This document shows positions 1 to 12,122 of a DNA stretch of 64,000 nucleotides, in pieces. The notes under the pieces were generated by a model, which saw nothing but the letters and a program-made list of their open reading frames with translations, was not told where the DNA came from and made no database searches. Source of the DNA: Austropuccinia psidii (lineage: Eukaryota; Basidiomycota; Pucciniomycetes; Pucciniales; Sphaerophragmiaceae). Made by a program: the position numbers and the translations under genes. The DNA is taken from contig JALGQZ010000004.1 of NCBI GenBank assembly GCA_023105745.1, forward strand, positions 12,178,451 to 12,242,450. Reading direction: 5' to 3'. The first letter of the stretch is position 1. Each line of letters starts with the position of its first letter.

Positions 1-357
1 ATCATAGTAATCCAGCTGATAAAACTGCACCCAGGGCTTTCACCAGTGCTCACTACCACTATTCCACTAATAGTAAAGCCCTTATACTTCATTTAAAACC
101 CTTTTTTATCATTTTTATCCATGTCAAAGTCATAGTTTAGGCTGTAAGTACTATTATTATCACCTCTTCATAGACTAAGCCTAACAGAAATTAAAAAATA
201 AAACCTCACTTGTAATATGAAGAGTTTTAATTTTTTATGAATTTTTGGGATTATAAGTATTTTTTGTGGGTTTTTTTAATTTTTGAATATAAGAAGAAGG
301 ATTGAGAAAGTAAAAAAGTTTATGTCACACATAAAATATCATGGCTGGGCCCCCAAA
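1..357 (-). mobile_element. 5' leader of an inverted TE-A retroelement, cut by the window edge
   Basis: Read on the minus strand, this follows directly after the LTR at 358-2183 and matches the leader after the TE-A 5' LTR (56248-56450). The G-rich primer site, the Cys-free AT-rich leader and a 'caagtg(a/g)gg(c/t)ttta' motif are shared. No coding frame is visible. The rest of the element would lie left of the window, so I cannot say whether it is complete. Confidence 0.7.
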
Positions 358-2183
358 TGGATGGTGTTAATATCAAAATTTGATTAAAAGTCCAGTACCT
401 TTCCTGTCCTCAAGATTTGTATAAGATACAATATGATTAAAAATTTCAAGAATTACAATTTTTGAGAGAAAGAATGCCAAATTTATTGTTTTTAACTTTA
501 TACTTATAACGAAATAGCATTATTAAGGTTTATTGTTTTACCAACAATAAAAATTTATCCAAAAATACTCTAAAAGAGATATTTAAGGCTACAAAAGAAA
601 TTTCTTCAAGAGAAATTGAAATTTGAATTAATTGAGAAAGAAACTGCAGGAAATTGATATTAGAAAAAAGTCTCTAAAAATATTCTTAAGGAGAAAACAC
701 ACCCAAAAGTGACCAGAGTGAATTTGGAAACAAAGTGACAAAGTTAACAGTGATGAAAGATGCTTTAATTCACTAATGGGGTGGTCCAAGGGTAAAAATG
801 ATTATAAAAGTTACAATCAATTATTATAATTATTTTTTCACTTGGCAAGAAGGTTTGAAATGATTTAAGAAAGGGGGTTGGCATCTTTTATTGATTGGTT
901 TAACAGTTTTTAAACTAATTGTAAAAGGAAAAGACTCTAATGTGAAGAGAAAAGTGGGGCAAAGAAGACATTCTGTTATAGCCCTCAATTTTCTTACTCC
1001 AAAAGTTAAATTTACTCTTGTCAGTCGTTTAAAACACTCTGAAAACAGAAAAGCCAATTATGGCATCATTCAACCCTGGTTTAGCCCAAAAAAGGGCTGG
1101 TTTTAGCCATTTTGTGCTATTTTCAGCCCTTTCAGACCCTTAATTCAGCCATTGATATGGTAATACCTTGTTTTAAGCCTTCAAAACACGTCAGAATGTG
1201 TGTAAGAGACCTCAAAACCAGTTAAAACTGTTTTTACTATGATTTTTTTAACTCAAGGGTAGTTTTACCCTCCTGGCAATAGACCAAACTGCGCTTGTTG
1301 GTATTAAAACCTCATCATCAATTGAGTCACGGACCCTGTGACTCCTTTCCAGGCCAAAATTGATGAAATTTTTTAATTTATTTTGACAACTCATGACTGT
1401 CAGCAAGGAATTTGGAGGTGTGGCTCCCCCTTAGAGCCTAGAATCATTTTTCCCCCCAGAAACAATATTTCCAATTCATCTTTTCTTTAATTCCTCATCA
1501 TGTATTATACTTGCAATTTAAATGTGGAATTCAATTAGTTTTTTACAGTACAAAACTGTAATAATTGACAACTCATATGTAAATTAAAGCTCACTTATGT
1601 AATCTACATTCACATTTTAAAATTTCAATTGAAAATACTTCAATTTCTCATAACTTCTAAACTACACACAAAGTCTCAATTTTAGCACAAGGATTGATGG
1701 TTGAAACCACATGTGATGTGAATTAAATTAAGGTTTTGAGGACTTTAAACTTTTGTACAGAAAATACTAAAAACTTAATTTCAGCTTATTTAGAGTTGAG
1801 TTACAGAAGTTTTATCCAGAGGTGACCCCACCTTCTTTTTTATGAGGAATATAATTGTGAAATAATTGTTATATGTTTATATATTGGATAAAAATTTGTA
1901 ATAATCTTTATTTAACTTTCTCCAACAATATTTTAATTTTAATATTTTTGATAAAAATTCATTTTCACTTAATTTTTTCATGTAAGGATGTATTTTCAAA
2001 TTTTAAATTTCAAAGTAATTTTAATTCAAAATTATCATTAAAATCTTATTTTGGTATATAAACATTGTATTTATATTTTAATTTTATACTTTATAATATA
2101 AATAAATTTATTTTATTTATAATTGTATATTTGTTCAATGTGTGGGGTCTTTTGGGTTTATAAAGATACCTCTAAGGCTTACA
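358..2183 (-). repeat. TE-A-family LTR, inverted copy (1,826 bp)
   Basis: The reverse complement aligns along its whole length with the 5' LTR of TE-A (54418-56247, 1,830 bp). It begins TGTAAGCCTTAGAGGTA, where TE-A has TGTGAGCCTTAGAGG, and ends in CA just before the conserved TTTGGGGGCC primer-site motif. It is clearly more diverged from the two right-hand LTRs than they are from each other. The short open frame at 891-1106 has a counterpart in every LTR copy and is not a gene. Confidence 0.85.
1320..1348. promoter_or_regulatory. LTR palindrome with TGAGTCA/TGACTC half-sites
   Basis: An inverted repeat (AATTGAGTCAC ... TGTGACTC) within the inverted LTR. It corresponds to the better-preserved palindromes at 55279-55307 and 63386-63414. 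TGAGTCA is the known core of Gcn4/AP-1-type bZIP sites; a role here is inference. Confidence 0.4.
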
Positions 2184-4423
2184 ATATTTCAGTTCAAAAA
2201 TTCCAAATCTAACAAGCTGGTGATAACTTATGATACCATGAGTTTTTAACAAGAAATTGTAAATAAAATCAAAAGCACTGCAGAATTACTTGATAATAAT
2301 TACATACTAGCTATTACAATGGGAAAGCAACAATAAAATTACAATTGACATAGAATAATAGCTTTAAGAAGATTGTGCAATAGAATATGATATGGTTCAA
2401 GGGATAAAAGCAAAATATAATTCTGGTTGAATTGGAAGCAATAAATACTCAGTATAATGGCATCAATTATACCATAATGGGGTAAAGGGCTATATCTGCT
2501 TTGAAAGAGGATAAAAAACTTCAAATATAAATCTTAATTATAGTTTCCTCCATATTTCTTTTGGTTATTAATAATGAGTATTTACTATTTTAGCCATGAC
2601 ATATTTCAAATTCCTACTGGAAGCAGGCTTAAAATCTATAAAGGATAATTCTCATAATCTCTTATATAAATCATCAAGTCTTGGATGCTTGTAAAGGATT
2701 TCTACATTAATTCAATAATCAAATACTCTCCAAACAAACTGGAAATTTGATTTGTACTAATTTTGAGTGGTTTGAAGCTGGCTTGGTTGTGGCTAAGCAG
2801 ATTCCCAAATAATGTCAATATTGGACCCATGTTGAATTCATGTTTCATTCATAACATCACCCATGTTAAGATCCATGTTGAACCTGAAGCCCCTGCCCCC
2901 AATTTCGAAATTATTTTTCATGGTTATTGGTAAAGATATTTATCCTTTATAGTAGTAAAAAGTTGAGATTTGGTTTCAAAACAACATTTGGGAGCTACTA
3001 CATGTGTTTCTTGTTGTGTTAAATTGTAAACCAACCACATGAGTGAAATACTTTACTCTATCAATGTGGAAAGCGGTTAACCACCACTTTCAACCTTTAT
3101 GTTATATAGAAAGGAGCCTTACCCTGTATTAAAACTCCTTCATCTGACACAGCCCCTATCAGAGGCAAAGATTATGCCATAATACCTCTACTAAAGCTCA
3201 CCAGACCAGTAAGTCACTTGTGAAAATAATAATTCAGTTTCAAAAACTTCCTTGAAATACTCAATACAGGCCTGATTCTCCAAAAACAGTTTTTAATTCA
3301 CCAATATGAAGCTGTAAGATTTCCCAGCATTTACATACCTCCTTTACAGGACCTGTACAATGCCCTCCCCAAAGTATTCAAACACAGTAAGGGTGGGAGT
3401 ACAGATGCACCTGCTACATGCATGTGTTTCAGCCATTGACTCTCATTTGTCAGAGATCCAGGTTCTGGATTGCACTTTGTTTTTTTAGCCATCCTTCTCA
3501 AGAAATTTCAACTCATTTTTTTCACCTCTGATTTTCCTCTTTTTCTTTCACTCTTCTCTCTATCTTTCATTATGCCAAAATCTCAAAAACACTATTTTTT
3601 GCCATCCTCATCAAGTTTTCAAAATTCCATTAATATGAATAACAACTCAAAGAAATTTAAGTTCTTTTTTTTTGGAAACTCTAACAAACAAACTCAAAGC
3701 AGGCAAGTCAAAAGCTCAGTAACCCTTCCAAGCCCTAAAATATCAATTATAGGGTAATTTCCAATTCAACTACAATTTATTCAAATTTAGCTGCAATTCC
3801 ATTATCTTATGGTATCTCTGCTTAAAAATGTGATGACCAAGCAGAATGTTTCATAAATAATCATCCAGGATAGGATCTATCTTATATTCAGCTTGTTGTA
3901 GTGCCCGCTTTTTGATTTTGGGCATCTAACTCTTAAGATAAATTGATTCAGAAATTATCTTCTTGTTTTTGTAACTTATTATTATTTTTTTGAATATTAC
4001 AGTTGCTTTTTTATTCACCATTATTTTTTTAAGTCTGGTAGTGTTTTTTCAAATTTTTTATTATATTTTTTTTACTCACAATTGTTTTTTTTATCTGGTT
4101 ATTTTTTCTTACTTGAAATTTTTTTCTTTAACTTGTTATTTTATTTTTGTTTTTTTTAACTTGTTATATTTTCTTTTAGTATAAATAATTATTTTACTTT
4201 ATAATAAAATATTAATGAGTTTTAGCTAAAAATAAAATAAAATCATTTTTTTGTCTGACTTAAAAAAAAGGGCCTCATGAATATGAGATAGCAACTGCAC
4301 AAAAAAATAACCCAGTGCCCTGTGTTCATTTTTTTTGTTTTCATTTAATTAGAAGGGAACTTTACAAACATAAATGGCTTGTTTTATCAAAGTAAATCAA
4401 TATTTTAAATAGATTAATTCTTT
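2184..4423. other. Gene-free, AT-rich sequence
   Basis: No frame longer than about 95 codons, and none with recognisable motifs. Around 3140-3470 there are scattered CTGTAT/ATACAG-like words reminiscent of the U3 part of the Gypsy LTRs at 29514 and 39703. This may be the front part of the decayed LTR described at 4424-4826, but I could not follow an alignment. Confidence 0.5.
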
Positions 4424-4826
4424 GGACCAAGGTTGGTGGATTCTCAAATATACCAACTCCTATTCCTCCTTCTAGGGACTCTATACCAAGTTGATTCCTT
4501 TTTATTGATATTTTATTCTTACTCGTTGGAATATATTATTTCAAGAAATCAAGTTAGTCTTAGCCTTTTGCTCACCTGTTAAGTGGATTTGTGGTGGAAA
4601 CATCCTTATTCACCCTTCTCTCTGTTTCTGATAGATTGAAACACTGAAATTGGACTTGTTTGTGGTTACCTCTCTAATTTCTGTATTTTATTGAAACAGA
4701 ATATTATTATTTATTCCTTATTAGGCCTATTATATCAATATGACATTTCTTAAGTGTTTTTTTATTCATTCTGAGCCCTCTGAAAGTGATCCCAATCCCC
4801 CTTCACTGAGAAGAGCCTGTATTTCC
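4424..4826 (+). repeat. Decayed Gypsy LTR fragment (G1/G2 family)
   Basis: This aligns in order with the second half of the G2 LTR (about 40008-40432): 'ggttggtg..tctca.atatacca', 'aagttagtct', 'atccttatt.acccttctct', 'ttggacttgtttgtggtt', 'gagccctc', and an end resembling 'cacttcaaagagcccctg'. There is no paired LTR or internal coding region, so it is probably an old solo LTR or a fragment. Confidence 0.65.
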
Positions 4827-4929
4827 AAATCAACTGGTCATCATATCCTTAAGTGGTTATACTATCTTACACAGAACCAACCCTTGGAGTATATTAGAAA
4901 TAAGTATAGCTTCAATTATTATAGAAAAT

Positions 4930-5070
4930 GACTGGGGCCACCAAGGCTTTAAACATACTAATGACCACTATTTTGAAATATTTAGAGCCTTTTTAATTGA
5001 TTATGATACTATTTTTACATGTTAGAGTCATAGTTTAAGCTTTTAGTTACTCTATTATATATTTTTAATA
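4930..5070. repeat. Diverged copy of the segment at about 35-175
   Basis: The stretch from 'aaggctttaaacatactaatgacca' to 'agagtcatagtttaagctttt' resembles 'agggctttcaccagtgctcactacca' to 'aaagtcatagtttaggctgt' near the window start, in the same orientation. It may mark a second, strongly decayed TE-A leader that runs into the AT-rich block. Confidence 0.35.
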
Positions 5071-5079
5071 AAATCATCC

Positions 5080-5699
5080 TCATAAAATAAATAATTAATA
5101 AAGAAATTAAAAAAAAAAAAATTTTATATTTAATATTCTTGTAAAAAAAAAAAAAAAAAAAAAATCTTAAAGAAATGAGAAAAATTAATTATTTTTTTGA
5201 AGAAAGTTTTTTTTTTTTCATATAATTATAAGAATTATTAATATTTTATTTAATTTAATTAATTATAATTATTTTATATATTTTTAATCTTAAAAAGTTT
5301 TATTTTTTAAATTCATCATTAAATAATTTAACTTTTCTAATTTAAATCATTAAATTAGAAAAAATATTAATAAGATTATTAATATTCTTTATATATTTGT
5401 CTTAAAAATTGAAAAGGAATAAATTTAGTATAATGTTTTTTTTTAAAAAATTTATTTATTTAATAATTTATTATTAAATTTAATTTTTTTTTTATTTTTT
5501 TTTTAACAAATTAATTAAAAATCTATTAAAAAAATTTTAAACTCTTGATTTAATAGAATTAAATGATTTTTTTTTTTGAAAAAAAAAAAAAATTAAGAGT
5601 TAATTTAAATTCAAAAAAAAAAAAAAATAGATTAAGAAATTTAAGGATTTGATTTAAAAGATTTAAATTATAAAATTTAATTATTTATTATTTTTGAAA

Positions 5700-5730
<31 letters not shown>

Positions 5731-7110
5731 TTAAATTAAATTAAATTTCTTGATTTTGAAATTTTAAAATTTGATTGAGTTAAATTTCTTTTCTTTTTGG
5801 AACAACTAAATGCCAAATTTTTTTTAAGGGAAATTAATTAAAATATCATGAAATTTAATATTTAAAAAACTAGGATTGTTAATTTAAGATTTAAGTTCAA
5901 AATAATGTATTATATTATTTTTTTTACTTAATTTGATAAATTTGACACTCAATATTATTGCAGCTAAAAATAATTAATGGTTTTAAAAGTCATGGTTTTA
6001 TGTATATAATAATAAAATTTTTATCAAACTGATAAAAAAATTCTCAATATAAAAACAAGAAGATTGAAATTATGTACTAAAAAAACAGTATTTAGATATA
6101 TTTTTTTTGTATTTTTTTACCAATTTCCTTACATAATTTTTCCAAATCCCACTTTTTTTTTTTTTTTTTTAGTCTAAATATTTCTTTTTTTTTATATTTA
6201 TTTTAAGTATAAAATTAAACTCAAAATATTTTTTTTTTTTAAATAATAAGTTTCAATTTATTTATTTATTTATTTAATTTTTTTTTAAGGGGGAATGGAA
6301 TTTTTCTTTAAATTGAATTTAATAATTATTAAATGAAATTTTTACTTTCATTTTTTATTTTTTTTTACTAAATATTTTAATCATAAAATTAAAATTAAAA
6401 TTAACTAAACAATTTAAAATAATTTATAAAAATTGATTATTTTTTATTTATTTTTAATTTTAATTCAATTTATTTTAAATAAAATAATTTAATTTCATTA
6501 ATTTAAATTTCTTCAATTATTTTTTTTTTTTTCTAAAAAAAAAATTAATATTAATTTTTTTTTCTAATAATAATAAGTTTAATTTGTATCCTTTGACTTT
6601 TTTTGAAAAAAAATTCATCTTTGTAAAAAAAAAAACATAATTGAAAATGTAGAGAGAAAATATAATTTTATTTTTTTTTTTGTAAGATTTTATTATAAAA
6701 TTTTATTTTGAAGGTTAAAAGAAAACAAATTTTGGAAGAAGGAAGTTTTTTTTTTTTCTTTGATTAATTAAGTAAGGCTTAAATTTTTAAAAAAAAAAAT
6801 TAAAAATCAAAATTGGGGGGAATAACTTTTTTATTTATTGAGGATTTCAAAAAATGAAATAAACTTTTTTTTTTTGAAAAAAATATTCATAAACAAAGAA
6901 ACTTTTAATAATTTAAAATATCCTTAATAATACAAATATACTGATAATTATTATTATCCTTTTTAAAAAAAAAATCCAAAGAAAAAAAATATTTCACTAA
7001 TTAACTTTATTAATTCAATTTAATTGAATTTAATTGATTTTTTTTTGATTTTTTCACATTTTTATAATTTTTAATATTTATTTATTATTATTATCATTAT
7101 TATTAAACTT
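5080..7110. repeat. Extreme AT-rich low-complexity block
   Basis: Roughly 2 kb made almost wholly of A/T runs, including many A or T homopolymers of 8-20 nt, with very few C or G. No coding potential is visible on either strand. It could be a decayed transposon; the beginning follows a segment that resembles TE-A leader sequence. Confidence 0.8.
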
Positions 7111-7593
7111 TCGTTTCTAGTTTTTTTTTGCTTCTTTATATTAATAATGATATATTTAAATGAAAAATCAAAATAATCAAAATAATTTAGGAATGGGCTT
7201 TTTTCTAATAAAAGAAGTAGCCAAAATATGGCCCAAATTACTCTTTTTTTGATAAAAAAAAATGAAACTAGCCACTTTAATTTGCTTTTCAATCAGAAGC
7301 TAAAATAATCTCGTTCTACTTAATTTTCAACAAGATCACAATTGAAAGAGGTGCTCTTAATTTGATTTTTTGTATGCAACAGTCGTGTTGAGCAACAAAT
7401 CGTAAGTCAAATGATTTCTGAAGTTTCAGTCAAGCAACAAAAAGGTTCGATGAGTGTTTACATTCAAGTACAATCCATCTAGTACTGGTTAAGGTTTAAA
7501 TGCTACATTATTTACTGCATGAAAACAATGAGTGAGGCCATAGAAGAAGAGTTAGCCCACTCCTTTCAAAATAAAGTACTACATTAAATAACA
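7111..7593. other. Unique-looking non-coding flank of the Copia insertion
   Basis: No gene or repeat recognised. Its last five bases (7594-7598, CATAA) are the left target-site duplication of the Copia element. The same CATAA recurs at 12619-12623, so this segment was contiguous with the P450 3' flank before insertion. Confidence 0.6.
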
Positions 7594-7598
7594 CATAA

Positions 7599-8094
7599 TG
7601 TTAAATTTTTAGGCAAAAATAAACTAAAAGATTCATTTCAATTCATCACTTCTTTTTATAGTATCATAAAAAGGAAACATATGTTATACCTAAAAGACAA
7701 GCCTATAATATAAATTTACGACAACAATGACAATTTATTTTTATAATTAGGATGAATCGCTAAAAGAACAAAGTCATCGTGAGTAAAAATTTTAATGTGT
7801 GTATGGGAGGATTGATCTTACCGTTCACACAACAGCGTATAGAAAAGATAAAGAATGATATTTTTGTATTTGTATTTTATTATTAATGATTTTTTATTTT
7901 TGGTATTAACATTTTTTATGAAGACGAAAAGATTGATAATATATATATAAAAACGAGATGAGTTTTCGATGGTTGAGGAAAGAGACTTGATTCTCAGTGA
8001 CTGAGGAATTACATAAGCGTGCTGAGGACTCTGGATGAAATTAATATTGGTGTTAGGGTTTGAATAATGAGTTTCAACACTGAGAATTTTTACA
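7599..8094 (-). repeat. Copia 3' LTR (496 bp)
   Basis: In element sense it starts TGTAAAAATTCTCAG and ends AATTTAACA. It appears identical to 12123-12618. The stop codon of the polyprotein (TAA at 8090-8092) lies just inside the LTR edge. Short open frames inside it occur in both LTRs and are not genes. Confidence 0.95.
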
Positions 8095-11000
8095 TCCCCC
8101 CTTGCGATGAACACGGGGAAAGAGCACAAACCTTTTTGAGGAGATTATGAAATTGTAAAGACTTTAAAAGAATAGTTTTACCTACAGCTTTAGTCAGGAA
8201 ATCAGCATTCATTGAGGCGGTAGAAACATGTTTTAACATTATTGTTCCTTTATTGAGTAGTTCTCGTATAAAGTGAAACTTGATGTCCATGTGTTTAGTT
8301 TTAAAACCACTATGATTGGCATCATTTAAAGCCAGATCTATAGCTCCTTTGTTGTCATTTAATAGGAGAGGATTTAGCGAAGATGTGGTGAGTTGAATTT
8401 CGTTGATGAGGTTCATTAACCAAATTGTTTCCTTGGCTGCGTCACTGAGGGATTTATATTCGGCTTCTGTTGTTGAATGAGAAACAGTTTGTTGTTTCTT
8501 TGATCGCCATGATATAAGATGTTGATTAATGCTAATGGTGAAACCTGACACAGATCTTCGGTCTATAGGACTATTTCCCCAGTCAGCGTCTGCATAAGTT
8601 TTGATATAATGAGCACCATGGTTTTTAAAAGTGAGACATAGATTCTTCGAGTGATATAGATAACGAAAAACTTGAAGGCAGGCATTCCATTGTTGTATTC
8701 CAGGTTTTTCAAGAAATTGAGATAGGTGACTGACTGAAAAGGTGATGTCTGGTCGAGTATTTGAACTAATGTAATTTAATGAACCAATTGCACTTCGATA
8801 GTTAATGTTTAAATTGTTGAAATCTTCATGTTCTTTTTCCGATGGATTTGTTAATTGTAAATGTGGCTTGAGGGGTGTGTTTGAAGGAACAAAATCTTTG
8901 ATATTGTATTTTTCAGCTAGTTCGTCAATATAGTGTTCTTGATCTATGCTAAACCCATCATTAAGATGATTAATTTTTATCCCTAGAAGTAAATTTGCTT
9001 TACCTAGATCTTTCATTTCAAATTTATTTTTGATTTCTCTTTTAAAATCTTCCAGATCAGGACCAAAGATAGCGAGATCATCTACGTGAACATAAATCCA
9101 AAGAGGTTTATTTCCTTTTCTCCAAAAGACACATGGATCTGTGAGAGAACAATGAAATCCCGATAAAATTAGCCATTTTGAAAAGTGTTTGTACCATGCC
9201 AAGGATGCTTGCTTAAGTCCATACAAAGCTTTATTGAGTTGTAGTACTTGAGTTTCTTTGTTCGCTGAGACTCCTTGAGGGATTTCTAAACAAATTTCTT
9301 CTTGTAATGGTGCGTTTAAGAATGCACTTCGTACGTCCATTTGATGAAATTCGTATTGATGGATTGCTGCAAATGAAATAAGAGTACGTAAGGATGCTAA
9401 TCTTCCAGTAGGAGCAAATGTACTTTGGTAATCCAGTCCTGCTATTTGATGGAATCCATGAGCACACAAACGGGCTTTATATTCAATAATTTCGCCTGAA
9501 TCATTTGTTTTTTCTTTAAAAACCCATGTGCTTGTGATTGGATGATCGCTTTCTTTTTTGTTTCAAAGGGTCCACACGTTGAGTTTATTGATATTGAGGA
9601 GTTCCTTTTGTATAGCAAGATTCCAGTCTTCTTTATTTGGACTGATCATTGCCTCGTTATAGTTTTTTGGAGTGCGATTTATTAAATTGGTCAGATTTGT
9701 TCTGGGTTGTCTTCGAGGAAATGGTAAAATGTTATCTCTATCAATTTCGCTTGATATTAGAGTAGGATGCCTAGGACCAATCACTCGAATTCTTTGAGGT
9801 TGTTGTTCTAAAGCATCAACAAAGATATCTACTTCTTCATTTTCTTCAGGAACTGATTCAGTATTTGAAGAGTTTTCTTCACTGTTGGATTCATTTGTCG
9901 GTTCTTCAGTTGTTATTGAAGTTGAGTTTGGAAATGTTTTGAAGATTTCTTCAGTAATCTGTTTTTGAAACTGTAACGATGGAAATTTTTTTTCATTAAA
10001 TAATACATGTTTGCTTATAATGATTTTTTGATCAGATAGCCTCAGTATTCGATAACTGGAGGCTTCATTTTCATAGCCTAAGAAAATCCCATCCCATGCT
10101 TTAGGTCCGAATTTGTCTGAGATGTTTTTTGTCGGAATTTTTAACCAAGCTTGGCATCCAAATGTTTTTAGTTTATGTAGCGGTGGTTTAGTTTTATACC
10201 ATATTTCATATGGTGTCACTTGATTTTCGTGTTTGGGAATTAAATTACATAAAAATGTCGCTGTGGATACTGCTTCTGCCCAAAATTTAAGTGGTAAGTT
10301 AGATTGAAGTAAAAGGCATCTAGCTTTCTCTAGAATAGATCGATTACCTCTTTCTGAGAAGGGATTATGTTGAGGAGTGTATGATGGACTAATTGTATGG
10401 TTGATCCCTAGCTCTGTACAGTGATTTTTGAAAGACTTGTTGACAAATTCTCCTCCTCCATCCGTGGTGATTTTTCGAATTTTTGTAGCATGAGTGTTTT
10501 CAGCCAATAATCGAAAGTTTCGAAAGTGATTGAAACAGTCGCTTTTGTTCTTGAGAAATTTAGTGGTCATAAAACCACTCATCTGATCTACAATGATGAG
10601 GAAATACTTTGCACCAGCTATGGAAGGTGTTTGGAATGGTCCACATAAGTCGAGATGAATGTTCTCCAGCAGATAGTCAGCGGTTTTAAATGAATGTTTA
10701 AATGGAAGATGAGTTATCTTACCTTTTATACACTCATTGCAAACATCACTAACTTCATTTGTCTTTATTAATTTCTTCATATCATTTTTATTCATGTGAC
10801 CTAATCGCTTATGCCATAGATCACCATCCTCTTCTATTTGTGTATTTAAGCAGCGAGAGTCAGAAATATTGATGCTGGTTTCCAGAATGCCACTTGAGAT
10901 AGGACAGACAAATGATGGTTTGGTGTTATTATCCAGGTAAATTTCGAATTGTGATGTAGTTTTTTTAATTCGTGTTTCATTTTTAGCTATATTAGAGAGA

Positions 11001-12067
11001 GCTAATAAATTTGTTGTTAGGTCAGGTACATATAAGCTGTTTGGCAGTAGCCATAAGTTACCAAGTCGATCATAAATTTCAGCTAATCCTTTTCCTTGTG
11101 AAGTCAATGTGGATTTATTGCATCCAGTGGCCACTTTGGTTTGATTTTGATGTAAATATTTGAAAAAAGATTTGTTATTGAACATATGATTAGAAGCGCC
11201 TGTGTCGAGAACTAATGTTAAAGGCTGAGCTATATTTTTATGTTTAAAGGTAAATAGGGCACGAGCTATGGTGAAGTTGGTTCTCTGTTCTTTTTCTTTT
11301 CGTTTTCTTTCTGGTTTTAATTCGGGATGTAGTTGCCAGCATTTTTCTGGTCCATGTGTGGTAACAAGAGGATTGTGTTTTCCATTACTGCAGTAATGGA
11401 CGATTTTTGATGGGAATGTTGTGTCTTTTTTGAGAACTAGAGCTTTGGTTGAGTCGGCCGATAATGCTTCTTCTTTGAGAGCAGCTTCATGCAAAACATT
11501 GAGGATAGCATCTGGATTTCCTTGAGTATCAGCATTTAAAGTAACCTTTTCTATTAACGAATGGAATTCTTCAGGGAGTTTAGTGAGTATTGAAAACGCA
11601 AGAATTTCATCTTCTACTGCTATACCAACGGATGCAATGTTGCTAAGGCATTTTCGAGTATTTGCGATAAAATCTTTTAAATTGTCTTCATATATTAATT
11701 TTTGAAATCTACTCCATATTCGTGCTTTACTATTGAATGATGAGGATGCGAATCTTTCATTAACTTTATTCCATAGTAAGAAACTATTTTGTGTGATTTC
11801 TTCAGAGGTAACTAGGGCTGCAAACGTTCTTGAATCTAGGAAATTAGTGATTATTCCGCAAGCTTCAACGTTGGCATCAATTATTTTTGCTTCTAATGCT
11901 GGTGTTCGTGTTTCGCCGTCTCCTGGAACGCATTGTTTGATACAGTACTGATAAAGTCTTCTTTGTTTCAGACATATAATCATTCTAAGCTTCCATTCTG
12001 AATAGTTGTCTTCAGTTAAGATTGGAATGATTTTTCGTAGGTCATTGTTTTGATCGTTATTATTCAT
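8090..12067 (-). pseudogene. Copia gag-pol polyprotein, one in-frame TGA
   Basis: One frame of 1,326 codon positions from ATG 12067 to TAA 8090, broken only by TGA at 9563-9565 (834 + 459 recognised residues with 31 codons between, all in frame). Order: gag of the UBN2/DUF4219 kind; a Cys/His knuckle-like CSNGKHNP..THGPEKCW; protease LVLDTGASNHM; integrase zinc site (WHKRLGHM ... CNECIKG) and DDE core (HLDLCGPF, TTDGGGEF, PFSERGN); reverse transcriptase with YVHVDDL; RNase H (SHSTTEAEY ... KTKHMDIKFHFIRE). The TGA falls at the integrase/RT junction, right after a VWTL motif that begins RT in this family. With identical LTRs, this is a fresh nonsense mutation or a stop inherited from the parent copy; programmed readthrough is possible but unsupported. 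The copy can probably be mobilised only in trans. Confidence 0.9.
8095..8103 (-). other. Polypurine tract of the Copia element
   Basis: In element sense AAGGGGGGA directly abuts the 3' LTR. This is the usual position and composition for the plus-strand primer. Confidence 0.8.
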
Positions 12068-12100
12068 CTTGTAGTCTGGTCTTTTAGTTTGATACTTCTT

Positions 12101-12122
12101 GAGTCGTACGAGACTGTAAATC
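12101..12122 (-). other. Copia primer-binding site, tRNA-Tyr half-tRNA type
   Basis: The 22 nt abutting the 5' LTR read, on the plus strand, like the 3' end of a tRNA 5' half: ...GAGACTGTAAATC at 12110-12122. CTGTAAA is a 7-nt anticodon loop with GTA (Tyr), and the flanking GA/TC can pair as stem. No TGG (tRNA CCA complement) is present. Drosophila copia and Ty5 are known to prime from an initiator-Met half-tRNA; use of Tyr here is inferred. Confidence 0.55.

Noticed and set aside
891..1106. 71-codon frame also found near 55553-55763 and 63604-63819
   Set aside because: It marks the TE-A LTR repeat, not a gene; frame is not kept open equally in all copies.
3470..4184. Short Phe/Leu-rich frames that resemble membrane proteins
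   Set aside because: Produced by T-rich low-complexity DNA; no start context, motif or homologous copy.
7818..8129. Minus-strand frame of 103 codons at the Copia edge, repeated at 12342-12707
   Set aside because: It lies inside the LTR and occurs in both LTRs by duplication; low-complexity, no motif.
9563..9565. Selenocysteine or programmed readthrough at the Copia TGA
   Set aside because: No supporting structure was seen; fungi lack the selenocysteine system as far as known. Kept only as an open possibility in the findings.
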